A stretch of DNA of 64,000 bases from NCBI GenBank assembly GCA_051294375.1, contig JBJCIZ010000239.1, positions 5,467,808 to 5,531,807 of the forward strand. Direction: 5' to 3'. How positions within the stretch are numbered: position 1 is the first letter of the stretch; each line of letters starts with the position of its first letter. This DNA comes from Paraspadella gotoi (taxonomy: Eukaryota; Chaetognatha). A program made the translations under genes and the position numbers. Under the pieces are notes generated by a model. The model worked only from the letters and a program-made list of their open reading frames with translations. It was not told the DNA's origin and did not search any database. Below, in pieces: positions 23,384 through 34,200 of this stretch.

Positions 23384-23844
23384 CTGAAGAGGAAAAACAA
23401 AGGAACAATGGATGAAGGTTAAAGCGAATTATAAACCGCGCGTCGAACATTGAAGCGAGGAAAAATACAAAACTATTACAGAGGGGTTTAATTACATAGT
23501 AATTAACGTTATTAGGTAGAAATATGAGAAGGGTAGAAAGAGAGAATTGCTATGCCGAAGACAAATCAGTAGGAAAACGTCTGAGAGACAGTCGAAGAAA
23601 CGGAGTAACTTGTGATTCATTTCTCATGAGATCGAAGTCTTCAATTTCATTTACATATTGTAGCAGTTTAAACAATTTCTCTTTTGATACGAATTTCTCA
23701 GAGGATTCTTTTTACTATTATAGGAATAATTTTAATAGGGTTTAATAATAATTTAGTTTATCAAAATAATAATCAAATATTTAGCTTTACAAAAGAAAAT
23801 ATTAACAGAAACAGAACTAAGAATGTAAAGACCATTTAATTTAC
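23384..23844. other. Intron between exons 23 and 24
   Basis: Nothing recognisable; no repeat array. The + strand frames in it are short and low in coding signal. Confidence 0.6.
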
Positions 23845-23952
23845 CTGGGGAAAGTCAGTAGTGAGAATTCGGGTGATGCGTTTGGACGCCAACTCCTCCG
23901 GTTGATCCAATTCCTCTCCATCAAACGTGCCGTTAAGAGTCTCCTGAATTGC
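23845..23952 (-). CDS. Ank: Ankyrin exon 23: between ZU5 domains
   Basis: 108 bp, 36 codons, phase 0-0. Encodes AIQETLNGTFDGEELDQPEE then LASKRITRILTTDFPQ, matching the [24 protein letters not shown] region. Acceptor TATCAG, donor GTAAAT. Confidence 0.93.
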
Positions 23953-24019
23953 CTGATAGAGACAGAGAAGGTGGAGGGAGAGAGAGAGTTATATGGCTGT
24001 GAGGAGTTTGATATGTAAT

Positions 24020-24079
<60 letters not shown>
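24020..24079. repeat. (GA)n tract
   Basis: Nearly perfect (GA)n of about 60 bases on the + strand, 70 bases upstream of the exon 23 acceptor. Confidence 0.9.
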
Positions 24080-24081
<2 letters not shown>

Positions 24082-24879
24082 CCGGAATACAAAGAGACAA
24101 TCTGTGGAATGAGTTGTATTGTTATCCAAGTTAGTTTGCATAGTTCTGTATCTTTGTTTAAAAAAGTTTCGTAAATTAATTAAACGGTGTAAATTGAGTC
24201 GCTATTCATCGGCTAAATAAATTAATCCTCAAACATTAATAAATTCATGGCATAAATCTTTTTAACTTTGGTCTAATACGAAAGGCCTTCGAAAAAAATT
24301 ATACGTTGTCATCTCCTTAAACGTGTCACTAAAAATTTAACCCTCACCGCGATAAATACAAAAATTATACTATTATTAGCACGTCGATTGACCAAAAAAA
24401 AAAAAAACACATACTATACTAAAATAGCTATGGAAATTAGAAAAAAGAGAAGATTAAATACGTAAAGAATTTAGATATATATACTTAAAACTGTCACCGA
24501 TTAACAACTAAATTTTTTTTTTTTTTCATGGAATGATTTCAATTTGAACGCTACTAACGAAATATTCGATGGTTAAACCTCCCGGCGGGTACGCGCTGTC
24601 GGTAATTTTTCGCATGTCCTAAATCAATTGCGATATTTAACTTTAAATAGTATTAAACGAGATGTCCCACCGATCTGGGATTGTTCTTTCCGAGTCACCA
24701 ATTCTTTACAATATGTTTTGGGGGGGGGGGACAGCAACGAAAATTACAATTTATTATATATATATAAGTAAAAAATTCTTTGAAAATAGGGATTAAGGTT
24801 AACGGATTAGGGATTAGAGATGATATAGCTTATATAGCTATATATACATATATATATATATATATTTTATTATATGAAA

Positions 24880-25062
24880 ATTTGCAAATTACTTGTTTCA
24901 CTATTTTCTATTTTTATATTTTATGAAGGATTTAGTATTTAATCTTATTATTTAATCAAATATATATTGCTTTCTTTCTTAAAAATGTTTTATTTATCTA
25001 ATAATTCAATTTGGGAAGGGGAAGTCAGTGTTGTCTTCTGGAAATAGAGGGAGCTTCGGTTT
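24880..25062 (-). repeat. Interspersed repeat family A, fragment (reverse)
   Basis: Contains the reverse complement of the agtgaaacaagtaatttg end of the 19830-20500 element, followed by the aagtcagtgttgtcttctgg block, in the order expected for a reversed copy with an internal deletion. Confidence 0.6.
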
Positions 25063-25329
25063 AAAAATTCGGTTAGAAATTAAAACGAGAATTTAAGATT
25101 AAATTAAAGTTCGGAGAAAAGGAGTACTTGGTTGGATGTCGTCAGTACCCTCACCGGCGACTTGGCCATTGATGCAAAATGAAAGTAACGAAATTAAGGG
25201 TTTGAGCTGAGGCTCAGATGTGAAAGGGGGGCTTTGGTTAGGGTTATCGTTGAAGGATAGGGCCAGAGGGTGACCCTAGGGTTAGGGTTCCGGTTCGACA
25301 TGAGACAGGAGTCCAAGGTTAGGGTTGGG

Positions 25330-25600
25330 GCTAGGGAAGTCGCTCGCTGGCGATGTAGCAAGCTGGGGAAAGGATATGGATCGGTGCTCGGTTTAGGGTT
25401 AGGGTTGAGCGGGAGGCTCGCTGGCGATATAGCGAGCCGGGGAAAGGATTTGGATCGGTGCTCGGTTTACGGTTAGGGTTGAGCGGGAGGTTCGCTGGCA
25501 ATATAGCGAGCTGGGGAAAGGATTTGGATCGGTGCTCGGTTTAGGGTTAGGGTTGAGCGGGAGGCTCGCTGGCGATATAGCGAGCCGGGGAAAGGATTAG
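25330..25600 (+). repeat. About 80-bp tandem repeat, 3.5 copies, with TTAGGG words
   Basis: Unit contains ggctcgctggcgatatagcg, ggggaaaggatttggatcgg and ggtttagggttagggttgag. Copies begin near 25325, 25400, 25485 and 25560. The ctcgctggcg core also occurs at the end of exon 22 (25715-25725), which may or may not be chance. Confidence 0.85.
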
Positions 25601-25713
25601 GTTCAGGGTTAGGGCTGAGAAGGACGAGGCGCCGAAAGCCTATCACACTCATACCCTCTAAACGCCCTACACCCCCAACGACTATAACCCCCCCCCCATT
25701 CCTCAAGCCCAAC

Positions 25714-25939
25714 CTCCTCGCTGGCGTCCACGACGTGTTCTCTCCACGTTTCTCCGTTCTCGCTTCTCAGGATCATGATCTCTCGCTCTCTCCCGCGCAG
25801 CGAAGCAAAGTGCGGGATCTCGATGATCACCGGTCCCAAGAACTTGGTCGATACGGGACCCATCTCCACGACGCGGGCCGCCAACGCCTCCCCTTCCATC
25901 AGGGGGGGAGGATGACTCAACTTCTCTTTCTTGATTAAT
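25714..25939 (-). CDS. Ank: Ankyrin exon 22: rest of first ZU5 domain
   Basis: 226 bp, phase 2 in and phase 0 out. Encodes LIKKEKLSHPPPLMEGEALA, ARVVEMGPVSTKFLGPVIIE, IPHFASLRGREREIMILRSE and NGETWREHVVDASEE. The short KEKLSHPPPLMEGEAL linker is the invertebrate form and lacks the extra EGESL unit of vertebrates. Acceptor CCCCCAG, donor GTTGGG. Confidence 0.95.
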
Positions 25940-26205
25940 CTGGGGGGGGAGGAAGAGGGAGGGGGAAGAGGGAAAGGAGAGAGAATAGGGAGTGGGGGGG
26001 AGGGATGAGGGAGAGAGAAAGAGAAGACGAGAGAAGGAAAGGAGAAAGAATAGGGAAGGAGGAAGGCGAGAGGAAAGGGAAGGGTAAGGGAAAATGGGAA
26101 GGAGAGAAAATGGGAGTGCAGGGAGGGGGAAAAGAAAAAGAAGTGGAAGGAGGGAGGAAGAGAGGAAAAAAAGAAGAGAGGAAGTGGAAGGAAAGAAGAG
26201 AAAGA
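25930..26205. repeat. Purine-rich tract before exon 22
   Basis: About 270 bases almost wholly G and A on the + strand; it is the pyrimidine tract of exon 22 on the gene strand. Confidence 0.85.
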
Positions 26206-26528
26206 TAATTTAAAGTTATCCATTCATTCAATAAATGAGCTATCTTGCTACGTGATAATCATTTTAAAGATATAATTTATCATTCCAAACAATTTCATAT
26301 CGCTTATTTTTTTAAAGGTCACTTAAACCTCAGCTTTATAAAATCCTAAGCCCTTACAATAAATCCAGTCCTTAGCCCTTAGACCTTAGCTCTTAACCAT
26401 AAATATCATGACTCTCACACCTAATCCTATCAACCCCTACTCTATTACCCTCAGCAACTCTCCCTCGCCCACGAATCTGCCCTCACCCCCCTCTTATAAC
26501 CACAACTTTACCCACGCCGACTCCACAC

Positions 26529-26648
26529 CTGCACGTGACGCGTGTGGGCATCTGTGCCTTGCGCGGCGGGATGATCAGTCGAACGCCGGAATGACGACAG
26601 CCCCGCATGGCGCCGCCACGAGCGTCGACCATGAAGCTCACCAGGAAT
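26529..26648 (-). CDS. Ank: Ankyrin exon 21: start of first ZU5 domain, one base missing at its start
   Basis: 120 bp where 121 is expected. Encodes [20 protein letters not shown] then [19 protein letters not shown]. The DAR triad is the site whose mutation is known to abolish beta-spectrin binding in vertebrate ankyrins. The first codon should be GGA split G|GA; only A is present after CACACAG, so a G seems lost, probably at the edge of the (CA)n tract. Donor GTGTGG. Confidence 0.92.
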
Positions 26649-26649
26649 C

Positions 26650-26850
26650 TGTGTGTGTGTGTTAGGGGGGGGATTTTGTGTGTGTGGGGAGGGCAGAGAA
26701 TTGGTGGTGGTGGGGGAGTGTGCAGAGAGAGAGAGAGAGAGAGAGGGAGAGCGTGGGAGAGAGGGAGAAATAGAGAGAGAGGGAGGGAGAGAGAGCGAGA
26801 GAGGGAGAGAGAGCGAGAGAGAGAGGGAGAGAGGGGGGAGAGAGAGTTGA
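26650..26850. repeat. (GT)n/(GA)n tract before exon 21
   Basis: (GT)n then G-rich, then (GA)n on the + strand, touching the exon 21 acceptor at 26649. Confidence 0.88.
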
Positions 26851-27282
26851 TTAACGTAGTTAATTAGCATACGAGTCCATTAAAAGATCAAAAGAAGAAG
26901 CGTTAATGAGGTAAGGTTAGGGTGAGGTTAGATTGGGTTTGGGGGTTAGGTTAAAGTGAAGTTACATCAGGCGGAGGTTGGGATCAGAGTCAATTTGGAT
27001 CATGGGTGATCATGGGTGATCATGGGTGAAGTTAGATCGAGTCGAAGTTAGATCAGGGTGAAATAAGATGAGGGTCAGTTTGGATAGGGTTGATAAGTTA
27101 GATAAAGTAGAAGTTAGATCGTTTGAGGTAAGAAAAGGGTCAGGTTAGATTTGGGGTAAGATTGGCCGAGAAATGATAAAAAGGAAGGAGGTAAGGGGAA
27201 TAAGTAGAAAATAAGGAAGGAGGTGGATCGAGAGAAGTAAGGCGTTGAGTGGTGGGCGTTGCCATGGGAACGAGCAGATGTT

Positions 27283-27750
27283 GAGGAGGAGGAGGAGGAG
27301 GAGGAGGAGGAGGGGGGAAAAATTCACAAGTGGTCGAGAGATGGAAAAAAGTTCATTTCGATCGCGAGAGAAAAAAAAAGAGAAATTCTTTCGAGTGGGA
27401 GGAAGATTTTTGATATACGAGACTCGATGCATCGTCGTCGTCGTCGTCGTCGTTTTCGTCGTTCGTAGTCTTCGCCATCGTCGTGGAAGTTATCGTCATA
27501 GTTGTATTCATCTTTGTCATCATCATCTTCGTCGATATCGTCGTCATCATCGTCGTCGTCTTCATTTCGTCATAGTCGACGTTGTCGTTGGCGTCATCTT
27601 TGGGGGTCGAAGTCTTTGTCTTTGTCGTCATCGTCGTCATTATCATCGTCGTCGTCATCATCATCATCATCATAACGGTCTTCCTCTTCATTGTCATCAT
27701 ATTCATCGTCGTCGTCATCGTCATCGTCATCGTCGTCATCGTCAACATCA

Positions 27751-27781
<31 letters not shown>

Positions 27782-27790
27782 TCGTTTTTC
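27283..27790. repeat. Trinucleotide tracts (GAG)n and (CGT/CAT)n
   Basis: (GAG)n at 27283-27311, (CGT)n at about 27431-27455, then mixed CGT/CAT/CTT triplets to 27785. The long frames here (His-Arg, Val-Ile or Met-Thr runs) appear in several frames at once, the mark of a repeat rather than a gene. Confidence 0.9.
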
Positions 27791-28019
27791 GAAATGAAAA
27801 CAAATCATCTCCTTTGTTTATCTTCCTCGTCTTAGTAAAATGTAGACTGTGAACTTTTTATATCCATATCATCATGATAATTTTATCTTCTTTCTGTCAC
27901 ATGTTTATCACATCTTTATATTTATCACTTACGTTTTCCATTTTAATTTCCTTTTTTTTCGTGATTAGAAAAATTGGGTTAGCATTGAAAAAAAATAATG
28001 TGTTGGCATGAAAGAAGAA

Positions 28020-28020
<1 letters not shown>

Positions 28021-28094
<74 letters not shown>
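28021..28094. repeat. (GA)n microsatellite
   Basis: About 37 dinucleotides without interruption on the + strand, inside the 4.7-kb intron between exons 20 and 21. Confidence 0.95.
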
Positions 28095-28095
<1 letters not shown>

Positions 28096-28888
28096 CAAAC
28101 GGGAAAGACGAAACGGAGAAAAAAATTATATGTTAAGTTTAGGTGAAGTAAAAATATATAAAACTCGAAAATTTAACCTAACGGGTTTGTTGATAAACAA
28201 ACAGCGGGACTGGTCACAAAAATTATTTAAAGAAATAATTTACATAGCTTTTTGATAGAATTTTAATTTTTTTAAATACTGAAATAATAAATTCAATTAT
28301 TGAACCATACTTATACATTATTAACTGATGAGTATTTGGTACGTAACAGCATTGGAATGGCCTTGTTAGTATATTTATATTGGGAACAATTTTTATGACC
28401 ATAGTTAACTAAATTGGAAGAAGGGAATTTAAAAAAAATATTATTATAAGTGAGTTTCGTATTATATCATAATTTAGGTAGCAACGATTACGAACTATAA
28501 CTCAAGAAAAGGAAGATATCAATTTGCATATTTTGACAATAAACTAGAAGCAAAACAGAACGACAAAAGGTAAACAAAACGTAAACAAATGATCTTACAT
28601 TTCGTCATGCATTTTTAATCGAATTTGTTTCCCGGCGAGTGAGACTTCTTTCATTTTTAATTTTAATGAATTAATTTCTTAATTAAATATTGACGATATA
28701 AAATTAGAAAATCCGATCGAAATTTGAAATGTGACTTCTGACATACAAAATAGCCCCCAAAAAATCACATTTTTTTAAAGTTTCGTTTTCAAATTCTAAT
28801 TTTCTTTTTTTTTTTTCTTAATTTCGCGTTTTAAAATCGCACTTTTTTTCTTTGTTTTGACGAACAAGCGAGCGAAATAGGAAATGAG

Positions 28889-28891
28889 GAG

Positions 28892-28963
<72 letters not shown>
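28889..28963. repeat. (GA)n microsatellite
   Basis: About 75 bases with one GAA interruption, same intron. Between the tracts (28100-28880 and 28965-29560) I see only AT-rich sequence. Confidence 0.93.
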
Positions 28964-28964
<1 letters not shown>

Positions 28965-29565
28965 TATACGCTAGCGGCGAAACAGGTCCAGAAAAAGATG
29001 ATGCGATATAATTTCATTAACGACTGGTAAGAATTTTCCCTTTTTTGTTTTTTTTTAAGCCCCACAGATTGGAGTTTTGCCCCATAAAAAAACAGAAAAA
29101 ACAAGAGATGTTTCGTTCTGCCACAAGTTAGAAGTCGGTCCAACCTCTCAGACTAAAACAAAACGAAAAAAAAAACCAGCTTTTTCAAAAACAAATATCT
29201 ATTTCGAAGAAAAAACATAACCGTTCGATCGTTGAACCGACGTTACTGTTAAAAGTCTGAAAAGTTGAATTTAAGTTAGAGGTTTCATTCATTTATTTTT
29301 TTTTTAATGTTTTTTAATAAGTTTTACTTTGAGTTTAAGCCTCATCTTTCTCATATTTTCTTTACAATAAATTGATTTAAAATATAAAAAAAACTGCGCG
29401 AAAAACCGCCATCACCCAAAAAAAAACAGAGAGAAACAAAACAAAAAAAAAGTTTGAATTTTTTTTTCTCGTTAAAACCAGAAACTCGTTTTAGCACAGA
29501 TTCGCTAAAACCGTTATTTTTTTTTATTGGGCGAAGGGGGTCAGCAAAATCCGAGCTGGTTGCAA

Positions 29566-29728
29566 CGAATTGTATTGTATTGTACAACGAATTGTATTGT
29601 ATTGTACAACGAATTGTATTGTATTGTACAACGAATTGTATTGTATTGTACAACGAATTGTATTGTATTGTACAACGAATTGTATTGTATTGTACAACGA
29701 ATTGTATTGTATTGTACAACGAATTGTA
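29566..29728. repeat. 22-bp minisatellite, about 7.5 copies
   Basis: Unit acgaattgtattgtattgtaca, repeated almost perfectly. Each unit holds TTGTACAA, a palindrome, so each junction can pair with its neighbours. Confidence 0.95.
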
Positions 29729-30879
29729 CTTTCGCTCAACTTTGATCCCCAATTTCTCGATACGTTATTGAAGTTTTTTTGGACGGCTTGACAAATTATG
29801 ACACGAAAGTTACGAATGTCTCATCAATCAAAACTTGACAATCGATTATTATTTTTTTTATATAGGGAGAGAGAGCGTAGACTATTGTTCACAATTTGTG
29901 AACAGTGTTCACAACAAACAAAAGTCACTCACGGTAATAACTCCGCGTCAATCAACTGCAACGACGAAATATTTAACATTTTTAACAAATTTAAGAAAAA
30001 AAATTAGGGCCCCTTTTTTCCCGCTTGAATTAGGAATAAAGTTAAGTTTAAGGATTAGTGTTAGGAATTCATTTATGGTTAATATAAGGGTTAAGAATTA
30101 GAAAAATGATTCGGTAAGAGATAAAATATTAAGTTTAAAAATAAGTATAATAGTTAAGGAACATATTAGAGCCAAAATTAGAATATTTAAAAACAGTTCC
30201 TTTCCTTTCACAGCAAAAAATAAAAGCCCGGAACGTGAAGCAGCTATTCACTATATTTTGAATTAACATCAAACTGATTATATATTCCTTTTTTAACAAT
30301 CTTACCCGAACAAAGAGGGAACGTTGGTCATGCTCGATTTTATCATCGGTTTAATTTTGGGTCTGGTTTTTGTTTAATAAGGGTGATATATATATAAAGT
30401 TTGGAGGGTGTGAGAATGGTTATAAAGAAATTTAATGGGATTTTCATTAAAACTCACGGTTACCAGAAAACTTTTAACACAGGTAATAAATCATATTTTT
30501 TTTCTTTATCGAGTTTTACATACACCATGATAAACTCAGAAAACAATTTAAATCACACAAAAGTCACTCAAATCCTCATGCTCGGACACAAACATATGTG
30601 ATCGCAAAAAAAAAGGAGAAAAACTAAAGCCAAGGATAATTTACGGTTACGTGCGTAAAATATATACATAGCGAATCGTAAAAACAATAACTAAACAAAG
30701 TATATATAATCGAACGAAAATAGAAAAAATGAAAATTAAAAAAAGAAGATATATGAATGTGCGTGTAAGAGAAGTTGTGGGGCCCCTCCACAATTTTTTG
30801 TACGGGCCCCGGGCGGCCTGAAACCGCCACCTCTATTTACAAATTACTCAGCAAGAAATAAGGTTTTTGTGTCGCTTGA

Positions 30880-31215
30880 TTCTACTTGTTCAAAAAATAT
30901 TTACAAAATTTAAAATACCTATTATTATCTCTAGTATAACATAGATTATTAGATATTAACATGTTCAATTATCCCCTCAAAATTATTATTCCATATCCTA
31001 CGCTTTCTGTCCAGCCTCTTAGATATAATAAATTTCTATTAAATACTTTTTAACTGGAATAATATATAATGTACAGTGTATTATTATCTAATAGAAAAAC
31101 TATGAAAGATTTGCTACTCTAACCTTTTGTAAGTCTCCCTAATTCTCCAGATTGTAAACTCTGACTCCCCTCCAAAAATGATATTATAGTTATAATTATA
31201 AATAAATTCTAAAAA
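30880..31215 (+). repeat. Interspersed repeat family A, fragment
   Basis: Diverged copy of the middle of the 19830-20500 element: ttctgtccagcctcttagatat, then the attatctaatagaaaaact and ctctgactcccctcc blocks, in the same order. Confidence 0.55.
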
Positions 31216-31335
31216 CAATATATTCATAAATAGTAATAGATGACTACGGGCCCCGCTAAGAGCCCGAGCCGATTCTTGGAGGTTGTTCAACCCCCTTACA
31301 CGCCGTCGGATTCTATACAGGCACAAGGGCTTCAC

Positions 31336-31474
31336 CTGCGTGGACCGGCGATCGATTGATTTCTATGTTGTCCGATTGGTGTCGCCACTGGTCCGAGTCC
31401 GACGGAATCGACAAATGAGCATCGACGGCCGAGCTCGCCATCGCCGCTTGATGTTCGCTGATTCGCTCTTCATC
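31336..31474 (-). CDS. Ank: Ankyrin exon 20: linker before ZU5
   Basis: 139 bp, phase 0 in and phase 1 out. Encodes DEERISEHQAAMASSAVDAH, LSIPSDSDQWRHQSDNIEIN and RSPVHA. The SDNIEINRSPVHAG end matches the ENLDNVALSSSPIHSG stretch before the first ZU5 domain. Acceptor CCCCAG, donor GTGAAG. Confidence 0.88.
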
Positions 31475-31727
31475 CTGGGGAGAGAGCGACGGAGGGAGGG
31501 GAGCGTAATTTGATATTAAAATTGAGGTTTATTAAAATTATATAACTAATTTAATCATTCATTCATTCATTCATTCCTTGTCAATATCGAGACGTCGCTC
31601 TTCGGTCGGTCGGTAAGTCTGTTTGTATTTCCGTTGGTCTGTCCCACTTAAGTTAAAAAAAAAACCAAAAAAAAAAACAACTCATAACTCGTTCATATTT
31701 GGTATTAAAGTGAAGTACCAAAAGACC

Positions 31728-31772
31728 TTTATGTATGTATGTATGTATGTATGTATGTATGCATGTATGTGT
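31728..31772. repeat. (ATGT)n microsatellite
   Basis: About ten ATGT units, into or next to which the fold-back element that follows appears to be inserted. Confidence 0.9.
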
Positions 31773-32395
31773 GTACTAAGGCGTAGTGAAAGTTACACAC
31801 AAAAATTCTAAATGTTAATTATGAACAACATACCATCAGCAAATATTAATTTGTAAAAAAAAAATATTTTATGTTCTTCAATTTTCGCAGTAGGCAATAT
31901 TTATATATAGTACTATCCTTATAAAATCGAAAAATTTTAAAAGAGGCTTTTCTTAATTTTGATTGCAGATTTGAATTCCTTGTCAAAAGTTGATAAAAGA
32001 AAATATAAGTCATTTTTGAAAATTCTTTCATTAAGTGGGTTAAAAATTTAAAAAACTATATTTGATATATAAAAAGTTAATTTTCAGCTTAAAATATAGC
32101 TTTTTATAATTTTTGACCCACTTAATGAAGGAATTTTTTAAAAAGAGTTATATTTCTTTTTATCAACTTTTTATGACAAATCCAAATCTGCAAAAAAATT
32201 TTAGAAAAAACTGTTTTGAAATTTTAACATTTATTGGATTAGTACTAGTATAAATATGGCCTACTGCGTAAATTGTAAAATTTATTATAAATTTTTTTAT
32301 TACATAAATGTTTATTAATATAATGTTGTTCGTTCCTCACTTTTAGAATTTTAATAAAAGTTAAATTTAGAAATTTTACTACGCCTTAGTGTGTA
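31773..32395. mobile_element. Fold-back (palindromic) MITE-like element
   Basis: The two halves are imperfect reverse complements over about 620 bases. The ends are actaaggcgtagt and actacgccttagt, and inner blocks such as caaaagttgataaaagaaa against tttctttttatcaacttttt pair too. GTGT words on both sides may be a target duplication, but the flanking tetranucleotide repeat makes this unclear. No open frame, so non-autonomous. Confidence 0.8.
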
Positions 32396-32514
32396 CGTAT
32401 GTATCAATTGTATCATACTTGCGAAGTCAAGTGATCACCTTAAAAAGCTATCACATCTTCCAAAATTCAATGCGGCTTAAATTCGGTTGCTCTTTTTTTT
32501 TTTTTTTTTGCAAG

Positions 32515-32577
32515 CCACCGAGTAGCTACTGAAGGTGTCACGCTTATAGGTGGGCGGAACTTATCGCGATGCCCGAC
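32515..32577 (-). repeat. Repeat family B end fragment (reverse)
   Basis: Ends in gcccgac and contains cacgcttataggtgggcggaac, the reverse complement of the first 50 bases of the elements at 47124 and 56647. Confidence 0.65.
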
Positions 32578-32634
32578 TCATAATATTAATTAATACTCAT
32601 ACTATTAATTAATATTCAATTAACTAAAAATTAC

Positions 32635-32748
32635 CGATTCTTCTACGACGCAAGGTTTTAAAACGTAAACGTGGATGCGTTGTTCCTTCTTTCCGACTTT
32701 TAACAAACAATCCTTCATTGTTTCCGGTTCGTTCGATGGGGTGACTGA
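32635..32748 (-). CDS. Ank: Probable ankyrin exon 19: linker
   Basis: 114 bp, 38 codons, phase 0-0. Reads SVTPSNEPETMKDCLLKVGK then KEQRIHVYVLKPCVVEES. It fits between exon 18 (ends phase 0) and exon 20 (starts phase 0) and would read on naturally into DEERISEH. Acceptor AAAAAAG is poor; donor is GTAATT. I know no firm homology, so this rests on phase and position. Confidence 0.5.
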
Positions 32749-34200
32749 CTTTTTTATTGTATCGTAAAAAAAAGAAAAGTCAAAACGTTTATATTTTGTA
32801 TTGTTAAAAAAAAAACTGGTTGATAAAGAAGGAAGGAAAACTTGAAGTGGACTTTTGACCCCGTACATATTTTTTTTTTCAATCACAGCCACTCTAGCGT
32901 TGTAGTGAATGTAAATAATGACGCGGTTTTGTTGTTTTTTCTTGTTTTGTTTTGGTTTTTTTTTCAATTTTCGCCGTAAAACCCGACGATCGTTTTCGAT
33001 GTCGACGAAAACAAAACTTTATTTTTTTGACGAATTAATCGATGAGCAAATTTTTTATTGTTCTAACACAAAACGGGGAAAAAAATGGGAAAAAATGAGA
33101 AAAAACATATTTTCTGCCGATTTCGCATAAAAAAAAATAGCGGTTCAATGTTGGAAAAGGCAACAAAAAACCATTTTTGCACACCCTGCTTTCACGGCAG
33201 AAAGGCATGGCGAAATAGAAATTACGTTTTACAGATTAAGAAAAGGTTTAGTTTCTTTTTTAATAATTGAAAAGGGTTTAAGATTTTTTTCTTCAAAAAT
33301 TATTTGATTTGTGCTTTTTTATGAAATTGGTACAACTCATATAAAAAATTATTCATTCATTTAATAATTTAATTTATTTTATATTATTCTTATGAATAGG
33401 TAATTTGCGAGCATTTTTTTTATTTTAAATTTATACATTTGCAAAGTTGTTCATTTTAAGTTGTGTCTTCGTATTTTCTATTTTCTTTCATTTCTTAGTT
33501 AAAGACGAAATCAAAACTTTTTTTTCTCTTTTTTGGCTGAAATTCAATCATTTTTTTTCTTTTTTCTTTTTTTTCTCTTTGATTTCGCAAGAAAACAAAC
33601 TGAAAATTTGTTGGGACGAGAGAGAATAACATTGACGTATAAAGCAGAGATAAAAGCAAAGAAATGAAAAGGAAAGCTAAGAGCAAAGCGGAGATACAAT
33701 TTAAAAAAGAAAACAATTGAAAGAGGCTGACCGAACTTTGAAAAAAAAGATATAATACCGTGGAGGATAAAATACAAATGTAAAAAAAATGTATGATTTG
33801 ACCCCTATATACTTTTTTTTTTTAAATGTCGAAAAATAAAAAAAAGGAATATAGACGTTTTTAAAAATAAAGTAAAAAAATAAAGTTATGATGAATGTAA
33901 ACTTGGTTTTTTTTTAAGTAAAAAAAGTTTATTATGAGTTTGAGTTAAGAAGACCTCAAATAGAATGGAGAGAGATCGATAGAATGATGAGCAGAAAAAA
34001 AAACGAAGATTTAAACGTAAAGAACCAAATTGCGATTTAAAAGATAATAAAATTCCTTCAATTGTAATATCAAAGCCAAAATAATATACACTCTGGAAAG
34101 GTTCATATACATTTTTTTTTAAATCAAGTTTAAGAAAAAACGAAAAATAGAAGAAATTTAAAAATTAAATTAAATCAGTAACGGGACTCTGGCGCAACAC
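32749..34200. other. AT-rich intron sequence
   Basis: No repeat array, exon or element recognised. Many A/T runs; frames found here are low-complexity. Confidence 0.6.

Noticed and set aside
27245-27835. His/Arg, Val/Ile and Asp-rich frames at the triplet tract
   Set aside because: The same CGT/CAT repeat read in different frames on both strands.
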